Shown piece by piece: positions 47,049 through 59,330 of a stretch of 64,000 bases of DNA (positions are counted from its first letter, which is position 1; the number at the start of each line of letters is the position of its first letter). Below the pieces are notes generated by a model that made no database searches, had not been told where the DNA came from, and was given only the letters and a program-made list of their open reading frames with translations. Source of the stretch: Gordionus sp. m RMFG-2023 (lineage: Eukaryota > Nematomorpha > Gordioida > Chordodea > Parachordodidae). The stretch is taken from NCBI RefSeq assembly GCF_954871325.1, contig NC_088775.1:61605561-61669560 (forward strand), read 5' to 3'. Made by a program: the position numbers and the translations under genes.

Positions 47049-48962
47049 GGGTCATTTCATTACAAATCGACCAGTGTTTTAGACGATCATCTCATAAATG
47101 AATGAAACTTGTCATGTTAGTTATAAATGTTGATAAAATCAAAATTATAGAACGTTAGCTCAGCTAGATCCAAAGATATACGCTTTCATAGTATAAAATC
47201 GCGCAATGCGTGATTTCATTAAATCTTTTTAAAAAAATACTTAAGATAGAGTTACAAATTATATATCATTTTATAGCCCTTAAAATTTTACATTTGGAAG
47301 ATCAAAAAAAAATTAATAGATACTAAATCTTATTTTCAGTAAATACAAAATTAACATTGCTGAGAAGGGATTTTTTGGGGCGTTAATAAATGTTTATTAC
47401 TTTTATATTAAACTATTTAATCAAAATTCTCTAGAGCCATTTTGTTTTTTAAATTTTATTAAAATTTTTATAAAGAAAAATAAATAATATAGATGGCATT
47501 ATATTTGATAATCATTATAATATATTTATTAAAAATATGAATTGTATTGGTATTAAAATTAAAAAATCTATTAAGTATAAGATGTTCTGGCGATATGTAA
47601 CAGGCAGCCCATACAGATATGATAACTATTAGGATCCTATTTGTATAATGAACACATTTTAAAATTTTATCTACAAACTATTATAAAAAACTAGAATTTC
47701 CTGAGGCTATAATTTGTAGACATATTCTGTTGCTGTTGTGGATCTACTACCGTTATTACTTGATGTCACTTGTGGGATAAAAGAAGGATGCGGTCGTCTC
47801 CATGGGGATGTAAAAAGGAAATATATATCTCATCAGTAATTTCTTTCTTTTTTAGTACTGTGGACCAAAAATCGTCATAAACATATGTTTAGAAAATAGA
47901 CTAGTTCAGACCTTGGTCCTAAATAAAAGACCGATCATATATATTTATGACGATTTTTGGTGGTTAGCCACTGTAATAAAAAAAAATCTGTTACCAAACA
48001 ATTCAAGAAAAATTTAATGGAAACATTTCCAATATTTTTTAATTCATTTGTAAATAAAATAATTTAACTTGTAAAGATTGATAAGAATATAAAATGTTAT
48101 TGTAGATTTTTTGTAACTCAAATAATTTTATTTGCAAATTAAAAATTATGAAAATTTTTTCCATCAAATCTGCACAACATTCTAATAATGATAGTAGATC
48201 TCATAACAGCGACAGGACATACTCACAAATTATCGCATCAGGAAATATAAAATGGAATACAATAAAAACAATAGGCCTTTTTTAAAGTAGTTTGCATATA
48301 AAATTTTAAAATATGTTTATTTTACAATATAGCGTCTTAATTAGTCATCTGCATCGGGCCTAATTTTTCAAGCCCGGCCCGGCCCAAAATTTTTTTTAAA
48401 AAAGTTTTGTCGGCCCGGCCCGAACCCATTTAAAACAATCGATTATTTTAAATAGAATTAACCCCGAAGCCCGTTCGGGCCGGGCAGGACTCGAGCCGTA
48501 TACGGACCGGGCCTAACTTTGCAGATCTCTAGTCTTAATAATAATCATATCTGTATGGACTGCCTGCTTATATATTGCCCCAGGACATCATATTGGTCAT
48601 ACTTAATGGATTTTTAAAATTTTAATATCAATACAATACATTTTTATTTATTAAAATAAAAAAAATGTAAATAAGACTAAAAAGCAAAAATGTCTATTGA
48701 ATTTTGAATTTTTTTATATTTTCATGTAGAATTTTAAGGGCTATAAAATGATATGATATATAAATTGTAACTAACTTAAGTATTTTATTCAAAAAAGAAT
48801 TTAATTATATAAAGCATTGTGCGATTTTCATTAAAGACGTATGTTTTTGAATCTAATTTAGCTAGCGTTCTAAGATTTTTATTTTACTAAAGATAACCAT
48901 CATGCTAAGTTTTGTTTATTTTAGAGATGGTCACAAAAATCTCTTTTTTGGCCGATTTGACT
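47049..48962. mobile_element. Fold-back derivative of the DDE family, copy C
   Basis: The left end reads GGGTCATTTCATTACAAATC and the right arm ends near GGCCGATTTGAC; the last bases are lost. Arms of about 900 bp are inverted about a centre near 47900. Each arm ends inward with a piece of transposase C-terminal coding sequence, and the two face each other, as in copy A (940-2426), with which it shares the centre CTTGGTCCTAAA. The right arm holds a 189-bp MITE (48343-48531). No open frame. Confidence 0.8.
48343..48531. mobile_element. 189-bp GC-rich MITE nested in fold-back copy C
   Basis: Starts TAGTCATCTGCA and ends with the inverse of TAGAGATCTGCAAAG; the 8-bp TSD GTCTTAAT is perfect (48335-48342 and 48532-48539). 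The interior is made of CCCGGCCCGGCCC and GGGCCGGGC blocks. The ends resemble those of the hAT at 45095-46996 (CAGAGACCTGCA) with C-to-T differences, so it is probably a non-autonomous member of that family. Confidence 0.88.
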
Positions 48963-49192
48963 TTATTAAAAAATTTTCGTTGAAAAAAATCATAATTTAT
49001 TTAATATTTTTTTTTTCTAAATTGTATCACTTAAACAACCACCTCTGTCATTAAAAACATGGTTTTCTTGACTAAACAAGAGTATTTTCTATTGAATAAA
49101 AAAAATTATCAAGTAAATTATTTCCAATCTCATCCATATTATCATTAGAGTTTGAATCTTGATATGATCAAGTTTTCTAAATCGGTAATAAT

Positions 49193-49350
49193 CAGTGTTG
49201 TTAAACGCTACCTTTGAAAGTAACGCATTACCGCTACCGCAATTTCTTCAAAAAGGAAGCAAGCGCGCAATTAGTTGCTTTTTTTAGAACGCTACTTTAA
49301 AATATTTTTATATCTAATCTATGTTCCACAAATAGAAAATAATCGTATAA
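49193..49350. mobile_element. Isolated end of the CAGTGTTGTTAAACGCTAC hAT family
   Basis: CAGTGTTGTTAAACGCTACC at 49193 matches the right end of the hAT at 15255-20325 in reverse, through the GTAGC-type repeats and a CCACAAATA segment near 49325. No partner end was found nearby. Confidence 0.7.
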
Positions 49351-50494
49351 AAATATGACTAAAAAATAAAAAATATATACTTTATTTTTCTTACATTTCG
49401 ATAATAAAAAAAAATGAGAGTGGAGCCGATAAGACATTATAGGCAAAATCGATAAAAACCAGTAAAAACAAATTTTTGTACTATAGATGGCGTTATATTT
49501 TTATAAGCCTTATATTCTTACAATTATTTCTGTATAATAATTTCTCTACGACATTTCTATTCAACAGGAGAACTACTTTTATACTATGTATAAATCTATA
49601 TTATATAAAATATCAACATTTTGAAAGTATTTTAATTAATAAAAATATATACATGATTAAATAAAGGAATGTAAAATATATAATAAAATACCCTAAAATT
49701 TTGTTATATGAAAATATAAAACAATTTTAACAAATCCAAAAATATAAGCAACCAAAAATTTAGTATCTAAGAATGGAATGAAATTGGATATTTTATAAGA
49801 TTTAATTCAACGTCTATATAAATATTATGAAATATTCAACTATATTCATTCTTCCTGTCCACATTTTCCTCCAAATCAATAACTTGAACCAAATTGAAAT
49901 TTGGTTTTTGTAAATTTCTACATAGTAGTGATCTATAGGAAAATAATTTATTAATGCAACTAGCAGTAAGGATAAACTCTGCTTGATATTGAAAAATTTT
50001 AATGGGGAAGGGGGTCCGGGGGTCGGGGTAAAATTTTTTATTATCTTAAAATAATATTTAGAAAAACAGTCAAATTTGCTATGGGGGTGAAATTTCCCCC
50101 TTTCCCCCCCCCATTGGTTACGCGCCTGCATTGTAAAGAGTGTGCAAAATATCTTCTTCATTGTCTGATTCATCGATATCGTGTCGGCTTCCTAAATGTA
50201 TCCCACGACTAGTATTAAATTATTTGGCATCTATGATTTATACAGAATCATTTTAAAAAATCTAATAAATGCAAAATTATAATATAAGTCAGGAAATTAT
50301 TAACGTTAAATTCAAAATTGGTGTGGTCTGATTGGATTTAGAATACATTTTATGGCGAAATATATTTATAACTATAGAAAATCATTATAAATATAAAAAG
50401 GTATTCTAATATCCCAGTGACTTATTTTGGTATCATACACTTTAAGTTGATATAAAAAAGAGCTTATTCATTTTTAATAAAATAATTATTCATA

Positions 50495-51720
50495 ACTAGA
50501 AGATAGCCCGTCAAAAATGACGGGGAATGAGAATTTTCTTCTTACTTTTATGATAGTTGTTACCTCTTATTTGAATATAATATCTAATTAATATTCTTTT
50601 AATCCCCCCCCCCCCTTTCAAGCCAGGTTTAATCCATTAAAACTAAGTGTAAATACTATGGTTTGGTAAAATTAAATTTAAAGCTTTTACTTGATAATAC
50701 CAATATTATTTGTTAATATTACTGATCATTTATACCTAATATTTAATATTAAAAAAATTCCCAGGCAAAGTACAAAGCCATAATAATTTTGAAAAATTCT
50801 TCCAAGCCCAATGAATATAATAATTTTGGTAGTTGAGAACTGAAATAAAATATTTAAATAATCATAATGTTAAAAATACAATCAAAATCAGATTTTCATG
50901 GGCCTAGGTTTTTTGATTAGGCCAAGCTCAGGCCTGCAAAAAAATTTTCTTAGGCCAATGTCTGACTCATAGTTAATAATAAAAAAATTCTTAAGCATTC
51001 TAGCTCATAATATTTTTGAAAAATTTTCTCCAAGCCCAGCCTAATATAATTTATAAAAATATTTTTCAAAACCAGCCCAACCTATAAAAATTTTATTAAA
51101 AAAATTTTCCCAAGCCTGGCCAACCCATAGTAATTTTCAAAATTTTTTCCCAACCCGGAAGATAGGTAAATCTCTAAAAACCATATCTATTTTTTATTCT
51201 ATTTTAACCCAGCTCACCCCTACTTCAGGTAAAGGCCAACCCATTAAGACTGAGAATGAATACTATTTTTGAATAAAAATATATTTAAATTAGCTTTTAC
51301 CTGAGGGCCATATAAATATTCTGTGTTAAATATTACACCTATGCCTAATATTAAAAAAATTCACAAGTCAGGTCCATGCACTTGGGAAAATTTTCTCAAA
51401 AAGACCATAGTAATTTTGATAGTTGAGAACTGAAATAAAATTTATAAAAAGTCACAATGCATTTAAAAATACAATCAGAATATGAAACCTGCATGGGCCT
51501 TGGTTTTTGATCAGGCCTGGCCATGTCTCCAAAAGAAATTTTCAGGCCAATTTCTAACCCATATTTAAAATTAAAAATTTTCAGGAATCTAAGACTATAT
51601 TAATTTTAAAAAATGTTTCCCAAGCTACTTCCAAGTCCGTATTATTTGTGAAAAATATTTCCCAAACCCAGGAAAACGCAGAATAATTTATTTTTTTCTT
51701 GGATCCAAAAAAATAGGTGT
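50495..51720 (+). repeat. Dispersed repeat, second and third copies, with minisatellite
   Basis: AGCCCGTCAAAAATGACGGGG (50505) followed by GAATGAGAATTTT and a run of 13 C matches 37131 onward. The ~55-bp AAGCCYRGCCYAA phrase recurs at 50790-51150, and a further related block follows at 51180-51700. GTCA...TGAC could form a small hairpin at the start. Confidence 0.65.
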
Positions 51721-52840
51721 GATGTAGGGGTTTATGAGAATTAAATCTGTTTAATATGTACATATTTTTTTTGCCATTTATATTGGGAAAATTTTTCTAT
51801 ATTAGGATCAAATGAAGGGGAAATATCTGATTTGGTTAGCTCCTGGTATTTATATGAAAATCATGAATACATATTAAAGTACCATGCTAAAAATATGTTC
51901 ATCTAATTTAAATTTTAAACAAACCACCACCCTTCCAAATGATTTATTACTTAGTTACAAAATTTAAATTTAAGACATTGTTATTAAATTACAATAGAAA
52001 AAATAAAAAGATATTTTAAGTTAACAAATAATAGGAGGTTTACTTTAATCATAATCAAATTATATATAAGTAAAACAAAAAAGTTATACATTTAATCAAA
52101 AATGTTATAATAAGTTATGAAAAATATACATTCTACAATTAAATTATGAAGTTATGAGAAAATATACAAAACTATGGAATGCATGTAGCAAGGCCAATTT
52201 CAGAAAAGATAAGAGAGATGCAAATATTTACTTATGCATAAAAATTACCTAATTAAGAGATATAAAGTTGTATAAAATTCAATATGGAATGGATCCTTCT
52301 TAAGGGTTTTAAAATAAAACTCTCATCTAGCATGAATATAATTTTAGATTATAAAATACAAATGAATAAAAATTTAATTTAAAAGACTTTAATTGTACAC
52401 GTAAATTAAAATTATTAAATATATACTTTATTAACATATTTTATAAAAATAATGGAAAATTTTAGAATAACCCAAATATAAATTTTTAAATAACACCTCA
52501 TAAGATAGGAAAATTTCTGATTCATCCCTCATCAAATAAAAGAGAAAATTTTGATTCCCCATATAATGGTTTAAATTTTAAATTATACATAAATTCAAGA
52601 ATTAAAAAAGTATTTAAATAAATCTCGGAATTGGTACTTGATGCATATAAGGTTCTAATGATCCCTAAATATTCAGGAATAGGTATAATATTAGGTGTGT
52701 GTGTATTCAATGTATTTAATTATCTTGTGCAGGAAAATAGTATGAATTTCAAAGTAGCTACAATTTGAATCGTATCTATTTGATTAATTTTGTCAGATTA
52801 AGAAAAAAAAATATTTTACCAGATTAAGAAAAAAAACATT

Positions 52841-52917
52841 TGCCGGGATTCGAACCTAAGTCCAATAATCCATCTAGATTTATAAGCGAAGTTCTTGCCC
52901 GATTGGGCCATAGGCAC
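52841..52917 (-). tRNA. tRNA-like sequence, probably a SINE head or pseudogene
   Basis: Minus strand: GTGCCTATGGCCCAATCGGG fits an A box with D-loop, and GGTTCGAATCCCGGC (near 52841-52856) is a perfect B box. The 5' GTGCC can pair with 3' GGCA(A/C) for part of an acceptor stem. The middle part is hard to fold into a standard anticodon arm, and the T stem pairs poorly, so I doubt that it is a working tRNA. Confidence 0.4.
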
Positions 52918-53982
52918 TTTTCAAATTTAACGATTAATATATATTATAAAGTGTGACATGAGAGCGTAACACTATTTTTGTGACAATGCTTTTATATATA
53001 TTATAGATATTATACTCTTATCTTTAATAATGAAATTTTGAATTATTGTATTCTATATTGTCGTTATAAAATCATATAATTCAGTAAAATGGTAAAGATA
53101 AAATTATGAAAATATGATTGGATGAAATTTAAAAATAAAACATTATGAGTTAATAATAATAAAATACGAAAGTATTTTTATTATATTTATATCATATGAT
53201 GTCAAAACAAATCGCGAGACTTTAAAGGGTTAATTTTTTTTTTAACCCATTGATGGTTAGGAATATTAATCGGATTATCTTAACACATATGCAAGAATAA
53301 ATATCGAGTTCGTTAAAAATGTAATCGATATTTATAGAAAATATGACGTTGTTTATAATTTATTTATAAAAATATATATTGCGATTAATATAGAAAATAA
53401 ATGTTAAATGATATAAAAATATAATTATAAATAAAATAAATACATAATAAAAATATAGCATACATACATAGTATAAAAGTAGTTCTTCTGTTGAATAGGA
53501 ACGTCGTAGAGAAGTTAATATATAAAAATAATCGTAAAATACACGATTAAGAATATTAAGCTTATAAAAATTAAACTTCATCTATAGTACAAAAATATTT
53601 TTTTCATTTTTTACTGAAGTCTTTATCGATTTTGCTTCTAAAGTCTTGGCTCCACTCTAATTTTTTTATACTAATATAGAATGGTAATAGCAATGTTTAT
53701 CTAAAGTTTGAAAAACGATTTTACCCAATTTTCAGTATCAGGATTTTAAATTTTATTATGGGAATAAGAAGTTAAATTTTTTTAAATTTTTTACTTATAT
53801 TTTCTGAAAATAAAAAGTATTATTTTAATACTACATTTGTTATATATAATCGCGTTATTTTTAATCAATCATTAAATTAATGAATATAGATACTTGCAAA
53901 AAAGGTAATTTTTTATGCTTTGACCGTAAATATCTTCAAAAGTATAAAAGCTAGGAGGCTAAAATTTCCTATCAGGTCAATT

Positions 53983-54383
53983 CAGCGAAACTTTTATTGC
54001 GAAACTTTTATCGCGAATGTCGTTTATCGCGAAGGAATTTTATAGCAAAACCAATTCCGCGAAACATTTATAGCGAAGAAAATATCGCGAATTTATTCCC
54101 GCGAAACCGTAACCGCAAATACATTTTAGCGAAACTTTGATCGCGAACTCGTTATAGCGAATTTATTTCCGCGAAACTTTAACCGCGAATACATTTTGGC
54201 GAAACTTTGATCGCGAATTTATTTCCGCGAAACCTAAACCTCGAATACTTTAGAGCGAATACATTTTAGCGAAACTTTGATCGCGAACTCGTTATAGCGA
54301 AACTTTAATCGCGAACCATTTATAGCGATTTTTCTACCGCGAATGTATTTGCGCGAAATTATTATAGCGAGCGCATGACCGCG
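53983..54383. repeat. Minisatellite of GCGAA units
   Basis: About 400 bp built of roughly 20-bp units alternating GCGAAACTTTWATCGCGAA and TAGCGAATTTATTTCCGCGAA. TCGCGA is a palindrome and appears many times, giving a high density of CpG in an otherwise CpG-poor, AT-rich setting. A longer duplication is visible: AGCGAAACTTTGATCGCGAA recurs at 54124, 54198 and 54267. Confidence 0.9.
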
Positions 54384-54389
54384 AAAATT

Positions 54390-56739
54390 GTGAATTCATT
54401 TTAAGTGAAATTGATAATTCAATATCAATTTACCAACCGAAGTTTCTTAAATCATAAACGCGAATGTTTTAAGCATATTTTATTACGTATTGTTTATTTA
54501 ATAAGCATGTAACCTCTATCTGATGTGATAGAAAATATATTAGTCTTCCTCTTCCTGGTCTCACTCACTCATGGTTGTAAGTATGGAGCGGACATTTTGG
54601 GTTAAGTTTTTACCAGAATAAGTTAACCCTCCCCCCAACATAAAATTTAAAAGTGTGCTTTATGTCATTTAAAATAATACTTTATTTCTAATTTTTTTAT
54701 TGATTTTCTCAGATTATTTTAATTATAGAAGATTTTACTGATAATTAATGCCTCCTAATTAATTTTGAGATAATGCACATCGATATAACTTTGATATAAT
54801 AGTAACTAATTCATTTGAATATTAAGACCTTTCCTTTTTCTTCTATTCGCATTTTAATAAATAAAAATAGCTGCAAAGTTATGATTAATCAAAAAAAAAA
54901 TTCAAAATATTCTATTGGATTACATAAATTTGTAATATTTATGAAAAATAAATCATTAGATCTTCAATTATTTTAGTTTTTTATTTTTGCTGATTTCACA
55001 AGTCTAACTAAACAATATAAAAAAAATTAAAAAACGTAAATAGTTTTCATCATTTTTTAAAATAATACCAGTTCAATTTAAATCATAGCGTTTTTATGAA
55101 AACATCGCTAAACGTTTCTACTCAATTTGTAAGCACTTTTACTCATTTTTTCTAATAAAATGGAATGAAAAAAATCAGGATTTTTTAAAAATAAATAGAA
55201 AATGTTCCAAATCAAGAAAATAAAGATATTCCAATATCGGGAAATCAGGGCAAAATGGGTTAAGTGTTTATTTATTTACTTTTACATATTTTACCACGAC
55301 AAGGGTGGGGGGGGGGTTTGTTAAAAACATTTTCTAAATTTTGAGAAGAGTATAAATGAAGGATAATAAAAAATAATTATAAAAGTGGCTATATTTTAAT
55401 TCTAGATTAAATAGGTGTCTTATTCAATTTTCTCATTTTGTAAATTGCAAAAATTTTTAGACCCGGCCATACCTCCCATATTCTAAGAGTGAGGTGGGAT
55501 TTTTAATGATTAAAGGATAAAAAGCGGGAAAGCGCGACAACTGCAATCCTTTTATATATAAATATTGGTGAATAATTTTTTTCAAATTATAATTTACAAA
55601 TTTAAATTTGAATATTATCCATATTTATAAAGTCAAAATATATAAAAATTAGATCCAAATCTACATATTTATCGGAAGGAATTTATTTTATTTAAAAGTT
55701 TATTATATATGAAAATAAATTTTAACTCTTCACAATTCATGTCAAAATTCTGCTTTACCATTAATTCGGCCTCTAATAAATCAAATGAGACCGAAGAAAA
55801 ATTTTTTCGCCTAATCATATTCATTAAACTCATCTCTCAGCCAGAATTTGAATGTAGAATTAAAAATAAATTTCTAGATATTTTTTAGGCTTATATTTAC
55901 ATTTTTATTTAATTCTTTCTAAATATTCTAACTTGATCGTATCATTCAAAATCAAAGGTTTAAGCTATTTATATCTATAATTACCATAATAGTTTGATGA
56001 TTCTGAGTAACTTCTTTATATGATTCAACTTGTGTATCGGAACAGAGGAATAGACAAGAATTATATATTTTAATATCAGCGCCGTAAAATTTAGCGGCTG
56101 AATAGTTCTACGAACTAATTGTAAATTATATCATTATTTCTTGCTTTATTTGTACCAATTGAGTATTTAAACGAGTATAGTAGCTCGTAAAAGGAAAAAA
56201 TTATTAGTAACAAAATTTTTGCAAATCTATGATTTAAGCGACGGAAATAATTTATTCAGAAAATTTTATCGATGTTCCGTATTAATTATAATTTAATTCG
56301 TTTAATAGACAGTATAAAGAAAAAGTTCATTAGCAAAATAAGAAAAATTGCCTAATTTGGCATTATTGATGGAATGGAAAATAGCTGGTTTGCTCTAATA
56401 TTTATTAATTCTTCAGTCATTTTTTTCACACACAAAAAGGAGAGAAATAAAATCTATATCTCCCATTAAAGCGTAAAATCAACCAAATTTCTGGAAGCAT
56501 TTAATCCGGAACTTAAATCAATAATTGAAATTTATTACATTGATTCTTCCATTCGTTTGGTAGATAGTTTTTCGACAAAATAAGATAAAATTGCCACGAT
56601 TGGCAACATGCGAAAAAATTTTTGGGTGGGCTCATACCATAGAAATTCCAGATTAGTACTTACTATTCCATCAATCAGTTTTTCTAGTCAATAAACAAAA
56701 ACTAGTTTTAATAAGAGAAATAGACAATAGCAACCTTTA
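54390..56739. other. Unassigned AT-rich region
   Basis: No convincing coding frame, paired ends or RNA signature. A G-run (GGGTGGGGGGGGGG) lies near 55305-55318. 56230-56340 and 56510-56600 share ATTTTAATTCGTTTRRTAGA-like text and may be old duplicates. Confidence 0.35.
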
Positions 56740-57250
56740 AGTATGAACAGGGTTGCCATGTCTCTCCCCATCAGCGGGACTCCCGCAATTTTTAGTTTAC
56801 ACGCAGATATCTCTCTCCCGCAAAACTACCGCAATTGGAAATCTCCCGCAAAAAGCTACCGCAATTTTTTAATTTCTCCCGCAATTTTTTAAAAAAAAGT
56901 ATTTTAAACGTTTTTAATATGTAAATATTAATTTTGAGACATTAATTGATTATTTTTATATTTTTAAATTAAATTTTAAATATTTATTCGAAAAACATGT
57001 CTAGCTTGTAAATTTCTTTCTATCCTGTTTTATTTTTATCCAATAATAAATCAACATTATTTCATTAATATTAGTCAGTACAGGGGAGTATATCAACATC
57101 GATTGCAATACAAAAATATTCTCAAAATGAAACTATATATGCGGAAATCGTATACATCTATTATGTAGTTCAACATTCACAGAGCTCTATATATATCATT
57201 ACAATGTGGGTCGAATCTTTTTCTCATGATATTTAACGACTCCAATATAA

Positions 57251-58500
57251 GTGCAAACCTTACTTGTGGCAATAAAAATGAGAAAGGCTATCACAAGTGT
57301 TTTGGTACCTGAATCCTGGAGGTCAATTCTAGACGATTTGAAAGATGGGCATCCATATGCAATTCTAACAAATGTATCTAATAATGGAAATATTAAAACA
57401 TTTCCCTCGATCCTTTTGCAATTTCAACAAGAATAAGAACATTTCAATAAAACTGTTAAAAAATTTCCTCAAATAGTGAAAAATCCAACGATGTAGCTAG
57501 CCACATAAGAGTAAATATAGCTGATTCAAGGTTATCAATGATTTGCATGCCAGCTTTCTGCGCTGATAATGCCTCTGTAAATTTTGGCAAAAACTAAAGT
57601 TACCGAATTGAGGCAGCACAAATGAATTAATACCAATTGGCTGTATATGCCATATATACTACATAATTCTTACAAGAAGGCAATGAATGTACTGTCTGTG
57701 GATGTCGAAATAATTGTGATGAAATGTTTTAAATTTAGTTCAACTAAAAGAGTTAATGAATTAAAAGAGTTGGTAAAGTGGTCTGACTTGGAATGGTGTG
57801 AGTTTTTGCGAAATATACCTATCAGGTGGTTGTCATTAATACCTGCCATCGATAGAATTTTAAAATTTTACAAACCCTTAAAAAAATACTTCTTAAATAA
57901 AGATTTTAAAGGCTGTCCTAAAATTTGAAAAAATTTTTCTAGTATGAAATGGCAGAAGTATATTTGGGATTCTTTTCACATGTAGGAAATCTACTGCATG
58001 CAGTTAATATTCAGTTGCAATCAGAATATTCTTTATTAAAAATGATTCACAAAATCATGCTACAGCTTTGTTCATCTCTATAGTTAAAAATTGATAATAA
58101 ATTTTATGGCGCTATTGCTAAAAATATTATATTAAAATGTTCAAATAATACTCTAATTAATACATATTTAAATGAAGCAGATATTTTTATTAAGACAATT
58201 TTTGAATATTTACGATCAAAATTTGATTTTAATAACTCTATTTACAATTGTATAAATATTATGACCTTGGAACAGAAATCATCAATTAAGGTTTTTGTAA
58301 TTTAATAAATGTATTAAAAATACCTAAAAACATTGATGTCTTGTTTGAGGAGATTTTAATTCTCTCTATTTTTTATGATTCGCCAAAACTTCTCCTTACC
58401 TCATTCTAATGCCTCATCCGAGCGCATTTTTAGCCTGAAGAGGACTGCCTGGAAAAAGGAGAGAAATCGGATTTAACAACATCAGAGAACGAGCTAATGG
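57251..58500 (+). pseudogene. hAT transposase core remnant
   Basis: Fragments in order: VLVPESWRSILDDLKDGHPY, AILTNVSNNGN (site where the first catalytic Asp should be; here Asn), FPSILLQFQQE; then VKFGKN-like and the open frame 57647-57928 with NSYKKAMNVLSVDVEIIVMK and IPIRWLSLIPAIDRILK (the RW motif). Near 57950-58020 is the region after the core. Near 58400-58440 MPHPSERIFSLKRTAWKKE is a decayed C-terminal dimerisation motif. Stops and frame changes break it throughout. Confidence 0.75.
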
Positions 58501-58599
58501 TTAAATAATGTATAATATGTCATACTAGGAATTTTATAATCTCAATAACGACGGTAAACATTTAGTTCGATTATTTAAATCTCAAATAAAATATAATTA

Positions 58600-59330
58600 T
58601 GTTTTAGCAAGGGCGCCATAAAATTATTGTCAATTTTTAACTGTAAAGATGGACACATCTGCAGCATAATTTTGTGAATCTTTGTTAAGATTCTTCTGAT
58701 TGCAACTGCACATTCTACATGTGAAATCATTCCTAAATATACCTCTGCCATTCATTATAAGAAATATTTTTTAAAGGTTTATAAAATTTTAAATTTTTAT
58801 CGATGGCCGGTATTAGGAACATATCGCAACCAACATTGTGCTGACTCGCTTCTGTAAATACACTCTGTTTTTTCCAAATTCACTGAGGCATTTAAGATCA
58901 GAAAGCTGACATGCAATTTATTGATCATCTCGAATCTGATATTATATGGTTAGCTATGTCTTTGGATTTTTCATTATTTGAGGGGAAAATATTTAATATA
59001 TTGAAATGACCTTAATTTTGTTGAAATAGCGGAAGATCAAGGGAAATCCCTTATTAGATGCATCTGTTAGAATTGCATATATATGCCCATCTTTCAAATC
59101 GTCAAAAATTGACCTCTTGGATTTAGGTCTTAAAACATTAATGATAGCATTGCTCATTTGTTCTACAAGTATAATTTTCATTTATATTAGAGTCGTTAAA
59201 TATTATGGAAAAAAGATTCTACCAACATTGTGATGATAAGTATCTCTGTGAATGTTGTACTACAAGATAAGTACAATTGCCGCAACTATAGTGCATCTGT
59301 ATTATATCTTATTTTGGAGTACCTTATTAT
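58600..59330 (-). pseudogene. Inverted second copy of the hAT core
   Basis: On the minus strand, 59181-58993 reads NVLRPKSKRSIFDDLKDGHI then YAILTDASNKG, paralogous to the plus-strand piece at 57290-57390; here the Asp of TDASN is kept. Further in, 58755-58690 is inverse to 57950-58020 (ATGGCAGAAGTATATTTGGG against the inverse of its partner). Segments between are deleted. Both copies lie inside one pair of ends. Confidence 0.75.

Larger units (their letters stand above)
49416..53659. mobile_element. 4.2-kb unit with ~190-bp inverted ends, no transposase
   Basis: The left end, starting GAGAGTGGAGCC, runs to about 49600 and is inverse to about 53458-53659 (ending GGCTCCACTCTA). Shared stretches include GCAAAATCGATAAA, TTTTTGTACTATAGATG, TTCTCTACGAC and GAACTACTTTTATACTATGT. 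The interior (49640-53400) has dispersed repeats and a tRNA-like sequence but no recognisable protein. The flanks are T/A-rich, so no target duplication can be read. It could be a large non-autonomous element or two separate insertions of one repeat in opposite orientation. Confidence 0.6.

Noticed and set aside
49814-50173. Minus-strand 119-codon frame
   Set aside because: It includes a C/G-run low-complexity block (MQARNQWGGERGKFHP) typical of non-autonomous element ends with a GGCGCG(T)AACCAATGG-like phrase; no protein family is recognisable.
53360-53581. Minus-strand 73-codon hydrophobic frame
   Set aside because: Falls in and beside the inverted end of the 4.2-kb unit; composition is explained by AT-rich sequence.
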